A DNA stretch of 64,000 bases, taken from positions 1 to 64,000 of the forward strand of contig CAZQXD010000019.1 in the NCBI GenBank assembly GCA_964597315.1. Reading direction: 5' to 3'. How positions within the stretch are numbered: position 1 is the stretch's first letter; each line of letters begins with the position of its first letter. The position numbers and the translations under genes were made by a program. Shown piece by piece: positions 1 to 8,230 of the stretch. A model generated the notes under the pieces. That model searched no databases and had not been told where the DNA came from. It saw only the letters and a list, made by a program, of their open reading frames with translations. Origin of the DNA: CAZQXD01 sp964597315 (GTDB lineage Bacteria; Pseudomonadota; Gammaproteobacteria; Competibacterales; Competibacteraceae).

Positions 1-59
1 AGCCGACGCCCTGGCCGCGATTAATCGCCAAACCGGCTGCCGCCACCAAGGTGAACCCC

Positions 60-383
60 ATGTCAAGTATTGCCGCTACGCCCGAGCCGCCCTATTTCGC
101 AGTGATCTTCACCTCCTTGCGTAGCCCCGGAGACGCCGGTTATGCCGAAGCTGTCACGCGCATGGCCGAACTGGCCGCCGGGCAGCCGGGATTTCTGGGC
201 ATGGAGTCGGCCCGGGACGGGCTAGGCATCAGCGTTTCCTACTGGAGCAGCCTGGACGCCATCGCCCGCTGGAAACAAAATCTGGCGCATCGGGCGGCCC
301 AGTCCCGAGGCCAGGCGGAGTGGTACACCGCCTACCGGGTGCGGGTCTGCCGGGTGGAGCGGGACTACGGATGGGGGGCCTAG
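60..383 (+). CDS. antibiotic biosynthesis monooxygenase (ABM) domain protein
   Basis: A small cytosolic protein of about 107 residues with the dimeric alpha-beta barrel (ABM) pattern. The F-A-V-I-F-T-S strand, the central G-Q-P-G-F-L-G-M-E-S and the Y-W-S-S-L-D-A-I-A-R-W-K segment are typical of the YqjZ-like branch, whose members are heme-degrading or quinol-type oxygenases or have no known substrate. I chose ATG 60 because an AAGGTG Shine-Dalgarno lies 6 nt upstream; GTG 51 in the same frame is the alternative. Its stop overlaps the start of the DUF2157 gene, so the two are probably co-transcribed. The substrate cannot be deduced. Confidence 0.75.
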   Translation: MSSIAATPEPPYFAVIFTSLRSPGDAGYAEAVTRMAELAAGQPGFLGMESARDGLGISVSYWSSLDAIARWKQNLAHRAAQSRGQAEWYTAYRVRVCRVERDYGWGA

Positions 384-1420
384 GCGTGGAAATCAGACGC
401 AGCGATCTGAGCGCCGCCGAGCAGGCGGGGCTACTGTCTCCGGTGCAAGGGGAGCGGCTGTGGGCGTTCCTGCAAGGACGGCGCCAGGATGCCCCGGCCT
501 TTGATTTCACCCATGTGCTGTACTACTTGGGGGGGCTGCTGGCCATCGGCGCCATGAGCCTGTTCATGACCCTGGGCTGGGAGCGTTTCGGGGGCTTTGG
601 CATCCTGGCCATCAGTCTGGGCTATGCTGCCCTGGGGTTGTGGCTGGCGGAGCGGCTGCGGGGTCGACCGGGGCTGGCGGTGCCGACGGGCATTATGGCG
701 GCCTTCGTGGTAGCGCTGGCGCCCCTGGGGGTGTATGGCCTGCAACAGGGGTTGGGGCTGTGGCCGGAGGGCTATACCTTCTCCCGCTTCCAGCACCGGG
801 CCGATAGCAGTTGGCTGACCATGCAACTGGCCACCCTGGGGGTGGGGGTGCTGATGCTGTGGCGTTACCGGACCCCGTTTCTGGTGTTGCCGGTGGCCTC
901 CACCCTCTGGTATCTGGGCCTGGAATTGGCGCCGCTGTTGTTCGCCGAGGCTGCTCAAGACTGGCGGCTACGGGCTGGCGTGTCCCTGTGGTACGGGTTG
1001 GCCCTGACCGCCCTGGCCTTTTGGGTGGATTTGCGTAGTCGCCACGGGGAGGACTACGCCTTTTGGCTGTATCTGTTCGGGATGCTGGCCTTCTGGGGTG
1101 GGCTGTCGGTACTCAACGCCGACGACGAGTGGCGGCGGTTCGGGTATTTGTGCGTCAATCTGCTGCTCATCGCCCTAGGCGCGGCCCTGTCCCGGCGGGT
1201 GTTCGCAGTGTTCGGCGCCCTGGGGGTGGCGGGCCATCTGGGGCATCTGGCCTATCGGGTGTTTCAAGACAGCATACTGTTTCCCTTCGTGCTGACCTTT
1301 CTGGGCTTGGGGCTGGTGGGGCTGGGTATTCTGTGGCGGCGTCGTGAGGGGCGGATCGGTGGCTGGGTCCGCGCCCGGTTGCCGACGGCGCTGCGGGAAC
1401 TGGTGACGGCCCGGCGCTAA
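371..1420 (+). CDS. DUF2157-like multi-pass membrane protein
   Basis: A protein of about 349 residues: a short soluble N-terminus (V-E-I-R-R-S-D-L-S-A-A-E-Q) followed by roughly eight or nine hydrophobic segments. This is the architecture of DUF2157-type inner-membrane proteins, in which an N-terminal helix precedes a polytopic region. The function of the family is unknown. The start is ATG 371, overlapping the stop of the upstream ABM gene; GTG 386 just after that stop is equally possible. No catalytic motif is visible. The next gene is convergent. Confidence 0.7.
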   Translation: MGGLGVEIRRSDLSAAEQAGLLSPVQGERLWAFLQGRRQDAPAFDFTHVLYYLGGLLAIGAMSLFMTLGWERFGGFGILAISLGYAALGLWLAERLRGRPGLAVPTGIMAAFVVALAPLGVYGLQQGLGLWPEGYTFSRFQHRADSSWLTMQLATLGVGVLMLWRYRTPFLVLPVASTLWYLGLELAPLLFAEAAQDWRLRAGVSLWYGLALTALAFWVDLRSRHGEDYAFWLYLFGMLAFWGGLSVLNADDEWRRFGYLCVNLLLIALGAALSRRVFAVFGALGVAGHLGHLAYRVFQDSILFPFVLTFLGLGLVGLGILWRRREGRIGGWVRARLPTALRELVTARR

Positions 1421-1468
1421 GGGGGACCGACGCGGGCCAAAGCGTCCGCGCCGGGTCCCAAAACGTCC

Positions 1469-2338
1469 TCAGCGGCGCATCTTGCCTGCGGCGCTCTCAC
1501 CCTCGCGCAGAATCACCACGTCCACCCGGCGGTTCTGCTGGCGACCGGCGGCGGTGTCGTTGGTAGCCACCGGATACACTTCCCCGTAGCCCGTGGTGGT
1601 GATCCGGGCTGGATTCACCCCCTGGGCCATCAGAAAATTGGCCACCGCAGTGGCCCGATCTTCGGACAGGCGCTGGTTGGTGGTATCCGAGCCGGTGCTG
1701 TCCGTATGGCCCTCGATCAGAACATTGCGGTTGGGGTTTTCCTTCAGAAAAGCCGCCAGGGGAAACAGCTTGCGCTGAATGCCCGGCTTGAGGTCCGCCC
1801 GACCCACCTCGAACAGCACATCGCCTAGGGTCAGCAGCAGGCCCCGTTCGGTTTCCCGGGCTTTGAACTCCTCCAGTTGCTGTTCTAGTTGCTGGGCGCG
1901 CTGGCGGGCCTGTTCGGCCTCTAGGGCAGCCTGTTCGGCTTTCAGGGCGGCCTGTTGGGCATCCCTGGACCGGGCGTCCAGCAAGACCTGATCACGGGCG
2001 CCCCCTAGCTTGGCGATTTCGGCCTGGGCCAGCTTCTGCTCGGTTTTGGCCCGGGCGATGGCGATTCTCTGCTCGGTGACATAGGCCAGGTGTTCCAGTT
2101 CCTCGGCGTCGCCGTCTTCGCTCCAGACCCGTTCGGCCCGGCTCAGGGTGTCGCCGGCCTCCCGCAGGGCGGTGGGGGCGTGGGTGTTGATGTCCGGGTC
2201 CTGGCGGACCTGGCCGTAGTCGGCTCGCAGCCGCTCCAGGGTGGGGCTGGGGCCGCTGGCGCAGCCGCCCAGGCTCAGCAATAAAACGCCGACCAGCAGC
2301 AGGCCGACGGCGCGGACGTTGATTGTGTTTATCGCCAT
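1469..2338 (-). CDS. OmpA-family peptidoglycan-binding lipoprotein
   Basis: A 289-residue envelope protein. A signal peptide ends in the lipobox L-G-G-C, so the mature protein should be lipidated. Then come a DUF4398-like helical segment, a long coiled coil rich in A, E, Q and K (about residues 90-170) and a C-terminal OmpA domain with the peptidoglycan-binding signature G-H-T-D-S-T-G-S and R-L-S-E-D-R-A. It probably tethers the outer membrane to peptidoglycan. The start at 2338 follows a GAGGAG ribosome-binding site; an upstream in-frame ATG would overlap the preceding gene. It lies 10 bp after the DUF4398 lipoprotein gene, so the two form an operon. Confidence 0.88.
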   Translation of the reverse strand: MAINTINVRAVGLLLVGVLLLSLGGCASGPSPTLERLRADYGQVRQDPDINTHAPTALREAGDTLSRAERVWSEDGDAEELEHLAYVTEQRIAIARAKTEQKLAQAEIAKLGGARDQVLLDARSRDAQQAALKAEQAALEAEQARQRAQQLEQQLEEFKARETERGLLLTLGDVLFEVGRADLKPGIQRKLFPLAAFLKENPNRNVLIEGHTDSTGSDTTNQRLSEDRATAVANFLMAQGVNPARITTTGYGEVYPVATNDTAAGRQQNRRVDVVILREGESAAGKMRR

Positions 2339-2348
2339 GATGGTCTCC

Positions 2349-2744
2349 TCAAGGCCGGGCGGCGGGGGACTGGCGTCCCGCTTCCTGCTGTAGGGCTTCA
2401 ATGCTCTTGCGCAATTCCTGGGCGGTGCGCATGTCAGCCTCAGCTTCAGCCTTAACCTCAGCCAGTTGGGCGTCCACCAGGGCTTTCTCGGCTAGGCGGC
2501 GGGCCTCCAGAAAACGCTCGGCGTCCATGGCCCGCTGGGCGGCGTCCAGCTTGCTGCGAGCCTGGTTCAGTTCGGTGGCGGCCAATTCCGGCGCCCGGCT
2601 AGAGCCGGCCTCCTGAACAGCCAGTTCGGCCTGGGATATGGCGCCCTCGGGGGGCGGTATGGAACTACAGGCGCTCACGCCCAGGGCGCTAAAAACCAGC
2701 AGTGCGCCGACCCGACGGGTCATAGACGATGGTAAGGCGAACAT
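2349..2744 (-). CDS. DUF4398 domain lipoprotein
   Basis: A 131-residue putative lipoprotein with a signal peptide and a lipobox around V-S-A-C, followed by a helical region (about residues 35-120) rich in A, E, Q and R. It begins with A-I-S-Q-A-E-L-A-V-Q-E-A-G, as in DUF4398 proteins. In many gammaproteobacteria DUF4398 proteins sit directly upstream of, or are fused to, an OmpA-domain protein, as here. The start at 2744 follows an AAGGAGA site 6 nt upstream. The exact function is unknown; by context it acts in the periplasm on envelope integrity. Confidence 0.82.
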   Translation of the reverse strand: MFALPSSMTRRVGALLVFSALGVSACSSIPPPEGAISQAELAVQEAGSSRAPELAATELNQARSKLDAAQRAMDAERFLEARRLAEKALVDAQLAEVKAEAEADMRTAQELRKSIEALQQEAGRQSPAARP

Positions 2745-2947
2745 CGGATTCTCCTTGCTCAATGAAGGTATTGATGTGACGGACGGCCGCCGCCACGGAT
2801 GGCTCTATGTTGTTTTATACCTTATAGCCCTTATAGAGTAAGCCACGGTGGAGAAAAAATGGAGGGCCGATGTCGCTTGGGGTCATGTCCGGGTGGTCTC
2901 CCTGGGTAAGCCGACGGCTAGAGAGGGAGGCCGACTAAGCCGGTCCC

Positions 2948-4135
2948 TCAGGCCGATTGCCGCTGCAAGGCCCGCATCGCCTGCTCCAGCCCGTCCAGGG
3001 TCAGGGGGAACATCCGCCCGTCTAGTAATTCCCGGATCATCTTGATAGATGGGGTGTACGCCCACCAGTCCTCGGGTTGGGGGTTGAGCCACACGGCGTA
3101 GGGATAGACCGTTAGCAGCCGTTGCAACCACACCGACCCTGGTTCCTCGTTCATATGCTCGACGCTGCCCCCGCTGTGACTGATCTCGTAGGGGCTCATG
3201 GTGGCGTCGCCCACGAAGATCAGCTTGTAGTCGTGACCGAAGGTGTGTAGCACGTCCGGGGTGGGAATACGCTCGGCGAAGCGCCGGTGGTTGTCTCGCC
3301 AGACGGTTTCGTAGACGCAGTTGTGGAAATAAAAATGTTCCAGATGCTTGAACTCGCCCCGGGCCGCCGAGAACAGCTCCTCGCAGATCTGAACATGGTC
3401 GTCCATGGACCCGCCCACATCCAGAAACAGCAATACCTTTACCGCGTTATGGCGCTCGGGCACCAGCTTTAGGTCCAGATAGCCGGCGTTGCGGGCGGTG
3501 GAGCGGATGGTGTCGTCCAGGTCCAGTTCCTCCGCCGCCCCCTCCCGGGCGAACCGGCGCAGTCGGCGCAGGGCCACCTTAAGGTTACGGGTGCCCAACT
3601 CCACGCTGTCGTCGAAGTTGCGAAACTCCCGTTTGTCCCAAACCTTGACCGCTCGGCGGTGGCGGGATTCGTGTTGGCCCATGCGCACCCCTTCCGGGTT
3701 ATAACCATAGGCCCCGAAGGGGGAGGCGCCTCGGGTGCCGATCCATTTGCTGCCCCCTTCGTGGCGGCCCTCCTGCTCCGCTAAGCGTTCGCGCAGGGTG
3801 TCCATGAGCTTCTCCCAGCCCCCCAGGGACTGGATGCGGGCCTTTTCCTCAGCGGACAGAGTCAGTTCCCCCAACCGCCGTAGCCACTCGGCGGGAACCT
3901 CCCCCACCAGTTCGGCGAATGCCGCCTCCAGACCTTGGAAGTGGGCGCCGAACACCACGTCGAAGCGGTCGTAATGGCGCTCGTCCTTTACCAGGGTAGC
4001 CCGGGACAGATAATAGAAATCGTCCACGGACAGGGCGGCAACCCCCTGTTCCATGGCCTCCATCAGGGTCAGGTATTCGGTGATGGACACCGGTACGCCG
4101 GCTTCCCGGAGCTTATAAAAGAAGTCGATAAGCAT
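2948..4135 (-). CDS. VWA-domain protein of the CoxE-like family
   Basis: A 395-residue cytosolic protein. The N-terminal half (L-I-D-F-F-Y-K-L-R-E-A-G-V-P-V) is the typical start of CoxE-like proteins, and the C-terminal half is a von Willebrand factor A fold. The metal-site motif reads L-F-L-D-V-G-G-S-M-D, with glycines where the classical DxSxS has its first serine; this variant is common in the family. Such proteins often work with MoxR-type AAA+ ATPases as metal-insertion chaperones, but no MoxR gene is in this window. It is monocistronic and convergent with the ompA-pair region. Confidence 0.85.
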   Translation of the reverse strand: MLIDFFYKLREAGVPVSITEYLTLMEAMEQGVAALSVDDFYYLSRATLVKDERHYDRFDVVFGAHFQGLEAAFAELVGEVPAEWLRRLGELTLSAEEKARIQSLGGWEKLMDTLRERLAEQEGRHEGGSKWIGTRGASPFGAYGYNPEGVRMGQHESRHRRAVKVWDKREFRNFDDSVELGTRNLKVALRRLRRFAREGAAEELDLDDTIRSTARNAGYLDLKLVPERHNAVKVLLFLDVGGSMDDHVQICEELFSAARGEFKHLEHFYFHNCVYETVWRDNHRRFAERIPTPDVLHTFGHDYKLIFVGDATMSPYEISHSGGSVEHMNEEPGSVWLQRLLTVYPYAVWLNPQPEDWWAYTPSIKMIRELLDGRMFPLTLDGLEQAMRALQRQSA

Positions 4136-4261
4136 GGCTGACCTGTCTAAAAGGGGGAAGCAAACCCGCCGCCTGTGTGGCCGACGGTAGCCGTTTCAAC
4201 AAAGCTTGTAGTGTAATCTATTCCATTGACGCCCAAGATTCGAATAGAGGTGGAAAACTTA

Positions 4262-4915
4262 ATGCCCAAGCTCTTGCTCGTCATCGGCAACAAGAATTAC
4301 TCATCCTGGTCCCTACGGCCCTGGCTGGTGCTAAAGCACCTGGGGGTGGATTTCGAGGAACTGCGCTTACCCCTGGATACTGACCAGTTCCACCAGGAGA
4401 TTGGCCGTTATTCTCCCAACGACCGGGTGCCAGTTCTGTGGGACGGGGAACTGCGGGTCTGGGACTCCCTGGCCATTTGCGAGTACCTGGCCGAGGGTTA
4501 TCCCAAAGCCCAGCTCTGGCCCGCCGATCCGGCCACCCGGGCGCTGGCCCGCTCGGTGTGCGCCGAGATGCATAGCAGCTTTTCCGACCTGCGCCAGGCA
4601 TTGCCCATGAACTGCCGCGCCCAGGACCGGCGGCTGGACATCAGCGCGGCGGTGGCGGCGGACATTGCCCGGATTCAGGCCCTCTGGAACGACTGCCTGA
4701 ACCGTCACGGCGGTCCCTGGCTGTTTGGAGCCTATTCCATCGCCGATGCGTATTACGCGCCCGTGGTGCTGCGCTTCAGGGGGTATGGGGTGGAGCTGGA
4801 TGAGGCGTCGCGGCGCTATATGGCCACGGCCCTGGCTGACCCGGCCCTGGAGGACTGGCTGACGGCGGGCCAGGCGGAGACGGAGGTCATCGAGCATGAG
4901 GAAGTGGGCGTTTAA
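4262..4915 (+). CDS. glutathione S-transferase family protein
   Basis: A 217-residue cytosolic GST. The N-terminal thioredoxin fold starts with V-I-G-N-K-N-Y-S-S-W-S-L-R-P-W, a GST_N_3-type motif where the serine pair takes the place of the catalytic residue. The cis-proline loop (D-R-V-P-V-L) and W-D-S-L-A-I-C-E-Y-L bind glutathione, and an alpha-helical C-terminal domain follows. The start at 4262 has a GAGGTG site; a frame extension 12 codons upstream lacks family similarity. The substrate is unknown. It lies between two convergent or unrelated genes. Confidence 0.88.
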   Translation: MPKLLLVIGNKNYSSWSLRPWLVLKHLGVDFEELRLPLDTDQFHQEIGRYSPNDRVPVLWDGELRVWDSLAICEYLAEGYPKAQLWPADPATRALARSVCAEMHSSFSDLRQALPMNCRAQDRRLDISAAVAADIARIQALWNDCLNRHGGPWLFGAYSIADAYYAPVVLRFRGYGVELDEASRRYMATALADPALEDWLTAGQAETEVIEHEEVGV

Positions 4916-4933
4916 GGCCCCGCCCCATAGACT

Positions 4934-5464
4934 TCAGCCCCCGTCCCGGAAATCCACCAAGTCTCCCAAGGACCGTCGGTGAGTGGGGGTCGGCACTTCC
5001 GCCGGATAGCCCAGGCTGAGCAGAGCCACCGGGGTCAACCCAGGCTCCAGACCCAAGGCCCGGCACACCTGAGTATCGTCGAACTGACCGATCCAGGTGG
5101 AGCCTAGCCCGGCGGCGGCGGCGGCCAGTTGGGCATAGGCGGCGGCGATGGTGGCGTCCTGGATGGCATAGAGGCTGGCGCCCCGATCCCCGAATTCGTC
5201 CGCCGAGCGGCCCGGTTCAGCGCAGAACACCAGACACACCGGCGCCTCGGCGATAAAGCCCTGGTCATAGGTGGCGCGGCCTAGGGCAGACCGGGGCGAC
5301 CGGCCACGGGCCACCACGATCCGGTAGGACTGAAGATCCCCGGCGGAGGGGGCGGCGCAGGCCATTTCCAGAATGGCATGGAGTTTTTCCGGCTCCACTC
5401 CCATGTCCGGCTGGTACTTGCGGACCGACTGGCGGTGGCGCACCGTTGCAAAAAAATCCCACAT
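4934..5464 (-). CDS. nitroreductase family protein
   Basis: A 176-residue FMN-dependent nitroreductase-fold protein. The N-terminal R-H-R-Q-S-V-R-K-Y segment binds the FMN phosphate, A-A-P-S-A-G-D-L-Q lies over the isoalloxazine ring, and the C-terminal G-Y-P-A-E-V-P-T-P is characteristic. It is slightly shorter than the 190-220 residues usual for the family. It probably reduces nitroaromatics, quinones or flavins with NAD(P)H, but the substrate is not predictable. It sits 30 bp downstream of bamD on the same strand and may share its transcript. Confidence 0.85.
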   Translation of the reverse strand: MWDFFATVRHRQSVRKYQPDMGVEPEKLHAILEMACAAPSAGDLQSYRIVVARGRSPRSALGRATYDQGFIAEAPVCLVFCAEPGRSADEFGDRGASLYAIQDATIAAAYAQLAAAAAGLGSTWIGQFDDTQVCRALGLEPGLTPVALLSLGYPAEVPTPTHRRSLGDLVDFRDGG

Positions 5465-5493
5465 GCGCGGACTCCCAGCGGCCGGATCGGCGG

Positions 5494-6321
5494 CTAAAAG
5501 AAATCGAACAGGGAAATATCGAACAGGGACTTGAGACCACTCGGCTCGGGCTGGCCGGCCGCCACGGCGTTCAGCCGGGCCAGTTGGGGGTGGTCCGGGT
5601 GGTTTTGCTCCAGCACCCGTAGCGAGGTTCCGGCCAGGTCCAACAGTCCCAGTTGGGCATAGGCGCGTATCTGGATCGCCAGGGCGTCCGTGACTGCCAG
5701 GCTACGGGGGTAGGTTTCGATCAGATACTTGGTCCGGTTGGCGGCGGCCAGGTAAGCTTTGCGCCGGTAGTAGAAGTCCGCCACGTTCAGTTCGTAGCCA
5801 GCCAAGTTGTTGTACAAAAACACCATGCGCTGGCGGGCGTCTTCGGCGTATTTACTGTCCGGGAAGCGCCGGGCCAGTTCGCTGAAGTCGTTGAAGGAGC
5901 GAGTGGCCGTGCCGGTATCGGTCTTGGTGGGATCGCCGGGCAACAACCGTTCCAGGGCGCCTACGCCGCGGTTGAAGTTGACCACCCCTTTCAGGTAGTA
6001 GGCGTAATCCACGAAGGGATGCCGGGGGTTGGACTTGATGAAACGGTCGGCGGCGGCGATTGCCATGTCCGGGTCCCCGGACCTATAGTAGGCGTAAATC
6101 AGATCCAACTGGGCCTGCTGGGCGTAGCGCCCGAAAGGATAACGGGCCTGAAGTCTTTCATAGTGTCTGATGGCGGTTTCGTAGTTGCCCTCCAACAGCG
6201 CCTCCTTGGCCTCGGTATAGAACCGATTGGCCGACCAACCGGCGGTGACGTCGATTTGCTCGGGCAGCAGGGAACAGGCGGACAGGCCCAAAAGCAGCAG
6301 GGCGGCGAGCATAAATTTCAT
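5494..6321 (-). CDS. bamD: outer membrane protein assembly factor BamD
   Basis: A 275-residue outer-membrane lipoprotein, the essential partner of BamA in beta-barrel assembly. The lipobox is L-S-A-C after a 16-residue signal peptide. TPR repeats follow, including the family hallmarks Y-E-R-L-Q-A-R-Y-P-F-G and D-P-D-M-A-I-A-A-A-D-R-F-I, and N-R-G-V-G-A-L-E-R. I chose ATG 6321 because it gives a compact signal peptide; ATGs at 6342, 6348 and 6363 are in frame and none has a clear ribosome-binding site. It is divergent from rluD across a short gap, the usual gammaproteobacterial arrangement. Confidence 0.95.
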   Translation of the reverse strand: MKFMLAALLLLGLSACSLLPEQIDVTAGWSANRFYTEAKEALLEGNYETAIRHYERLQARYPFGRYAQQAQLDLIYAYYRSGDPDMAIAAADRFIKSNPRHPFVDYAYYLKGVVNFNRGVGALERLLPGDPTKTDTGTATRSFNDFSELARRFPDSKYAEDARQRMVFLYNNLAGYELNVADFYYRRKAYLAAANRTKYLIETYPRSLAVTDALAIQIRAYAQLGLLDLAGTSLRVLEQNHPDHPQLARLNAVAAGQPEPSGLKSLFDISLFDFF

Positions 6322-6402
6322 GGGGTGTTTGGAATCCGGCATGGCCATGGCTGAAAGCAACAATCCGACCGCCAGTATAACGCGCCCTTTCGATCACTGA
6401 CC

Positions 6403-7365
6403 ATGCCCCGACGCCTTTGCATCGACTGCCGCATCCCCGAAGATCTTGCCGGTCGGCGCCTGGACCAGGCCCTGACCGAACTATTGCCCGAGCATTCCCG
6501 GGGCCGCCTCCAGGCTTGGCTGCGCGCCGGCGTGCTGACCGTGGACGGCCACGCCGCCCGGCCCCGGGACCGGGTGCTGGGCCGGGAGCGGGTGTTTGGG
6601 GAGTGGGAACTGAAAACCGAAACCGAGGCCCAGCCCCAGGCGATTCCCCTGGAGATCGTCCACGAGGATGAACACCTGCTGGTCATCCATAAGCCCGCCG
6701 GACTGGTGGTCCATCCCGCCGCTGGCAACCCCGACAACACCCTGGTCAACGCTTTGCTCCACCACGCCCCGGAACTGGCGGAGCTGCCCCGGGCCGGGCT
6801 GGTGCACCGCCTGGACAAGGACACCTCCGGGTTGCTGGTGGTGGCCCGCACACTGGCCGCCCGCACCGCTTTGGTGGCCCAACTCCAGGCCCGGACCATG
6901 GGGCGGGAATACCAGGCCGTGGTGGTGGGGCTGATGGCCGCTGGCGGCACGGTGGAGGCCCCCATTGGCCGCCACCCGGTGGATCGCAAGCGCATGGCCG
7001 TCACCCCGGGGGGCAAGCCCGCCGTCACCCATTATCGGGTGGTCCGGCGGTTTCGCGCCCATACCCACCTGACGGTGCGCCTGGAGACCGGACGCACCCA
7101 CCAAATCCGGGTGCATCTGGCCCATAGCCATTACCCGCTGCTGGGGGACCCGGTCTACGGCGGCCGGCCGCGCCTGCCTCCGGGCATGGCCGAAGCTCCG
7201 GCGGCCGTATTGCGCGGCTTTCGCCGCCAGGCCCTGCACGCGGCCCGGCTGGCCCTGGACCATCCGGCCCAGGGTGAGCGGCTGGAATGGCTAGCTCCCC
7301 TGCCGGCGGATATGCGGGCGCTGCTGGATGCCCTGAAACACGACCTGGAGACCGCCGATGGCTGA
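6403..7365 (+). CDS. rluD: 23S rRNA pseudouridine synthase RluD
   Basis: A 320-residue enzyme that isomerises uridines 1911, 1915 and 1917 in helix 69 of 23S rRNA (numbering from E. coli). It has an N-terminal S4 RNA-binding domain (R-L-D-Q-A-L-T-E-L-L) and the RluA-type catalytic domain with H-R-L-D-K-D-T-S-G, whose aspartate is catalytic, and R-T-H-Q-I-R-V-H-L. Length is normal. Its stop codon overlaps the start of pgeF by 8 nt, and it is divergent from bamD. RluC is the main alternative, but the pgeF and bamD linkage is that of RluD. Confidence 0.95.
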   Translation: MPRRLCIDCRIPEDLAGRRLDQALTELLPEHSRGRLQAWLRAGVLTVDGHAARPRDRVLGRERVFGEWELKTETEAQPQAIPLEIVHEDEHLLVIHKPAGLVVHPAAGNPDNTLVNALLHHAPELAELPRAGLVHRLDKDTSGLLVVARTLAARTALVAQLQARTMGREYQAVVVGLMAAGGTVEAPIGRHPVDRKRMAVTPGGKPAVTHYRVVRRFRAHTHLTVRLETGRTHQIRVHLAHSHYPLLGDPVYGGRPRLPPGMAEAPAAVLRGFRRQALHAARLALDHPAQGERLEWLAPLPADMRALLDALKHDLETADG

Positions 7366-8141
7366 GTTGAGCGCCCACGACCTGATTATTCCACCGTGGC
7401 CCGCCTCGGCCACGGTGGGAGCGGCCAGCACTACACGTCGCNNNNNNNNNNNNNNNNNNNNNNNNNNNNNNNNNNNNNNNNNNNNNNNNNNNNNNNNNNN
7501 NNNNNNNNNNNNNNNNNNNNNNNNNNNNNNNNNNNNNNNNNGCCGCCGTGGCCAAAAACCGCCGCCGCCTGGCCGCCGCCCTGGAGTTGCCCGCCGAGCC
7601 GACCTGGCTCAGGCAAATCCACGGGGTCCGGGTGGTGGAGGCCGGTCGCGACCAGCGCCCCGAGGCCGACGCCGCCGTGGCTTTCGGGCCGGGGCAGGTG
7701 TGTGTGGTGCTGACCGCCGACTGTCTGCCGGTGTTGTTTCGCGACCGGGTCGGCAGCCGGGTGGGCGCGGCCCACGCCGGGTGGCGGGGTCTGGCCGGGG
7801 GGGTGCTGGAGGCCACAATGGCGCGCCTGGACTGCCCGCCCGGAGAACTGCTGGCCTGGCTGGGACCGGCCATTGGGCCGGAGGTCTTCGAGGTGGGGGA
7901 GGAGGTGAGGGCGGCGTTTCTGGCCCACGACCCCGGCGCGGCGGGCTGCTTCAAACCATCCCCTGCCGGGCGCTGGCTGGCGGATCTTTACGCCCTGGCC
8001 CGGCGGCGGCTGGCGGCGGCGGGGGTGACGGCGGTGTATGGGGGCGGTTTCTGTACCCTGTCCGAGCCTGGGCGGTTCTATTCATATCGGCGCGACGGCC
8101 AGACCTCGGGGCGGATGGCCAGTCTGATCTGGTTGCGCTAG
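7358..8141 (+). CDS. pgeF: peptidoglycan editing factor PgeF (YfiH/LACC1 family), interrupted by an assembly gap
   Basis: A copper/zinc-site multicopper-oxidase-like enzyme of the YfiH family. The N-terminal 28 codons end in A-S-T-T-R-R, the run of N follows, and the frame resumes with A-A-V-A-K-N-R-R-R-L. The metal-binding residues are visible in I-H-G-V-R, T-A-D-C-L-P-V and A-A-H-A-G-W-R-G. Homologues act as purine nucleoside phosphorylases/deaminases and edit peptidoglycan precursors. Both flanks sit at codon phase zero, so the true gap should be a multiple of three; the 100 N printed here shift the apparent frame. From the family pattern about 60-65 bp are missing. Not evidence of a real frameshift. 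Confidence 0.92.
7442..7541. other. assembly gap (100 N)
   Basis: Exactly 100 N, the conventional length for a gap of unknown size. It falls inside pgeF, where family members encode a short glycine-rich and Y-A-S-L-N-L-like segment. Confidence 0.99.
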
Positions 8142-8230
8142 TCCCGGGTCCGCCTCCGTATGTTTTGATAACCGGCGAGTTCTGCGGGTCCGAACCCATT
8201 ACGATCCAGCGGCCCATATCGTTTTCTTGC

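Noticed and set aside
1..124. Open frame entering from the left edge and ending at 122-124
   Set aside because: About 40 residues in a frame overlapping the ABM gene; no recognisable motif, so I cannot say whether it is the end of an upstream gene.
8142..8230. Possible vapB antitoxin near the PIN domain
   Set aside because: The interval is too short and has no coding pattern; the region upstream of the PIN part is UvrA.
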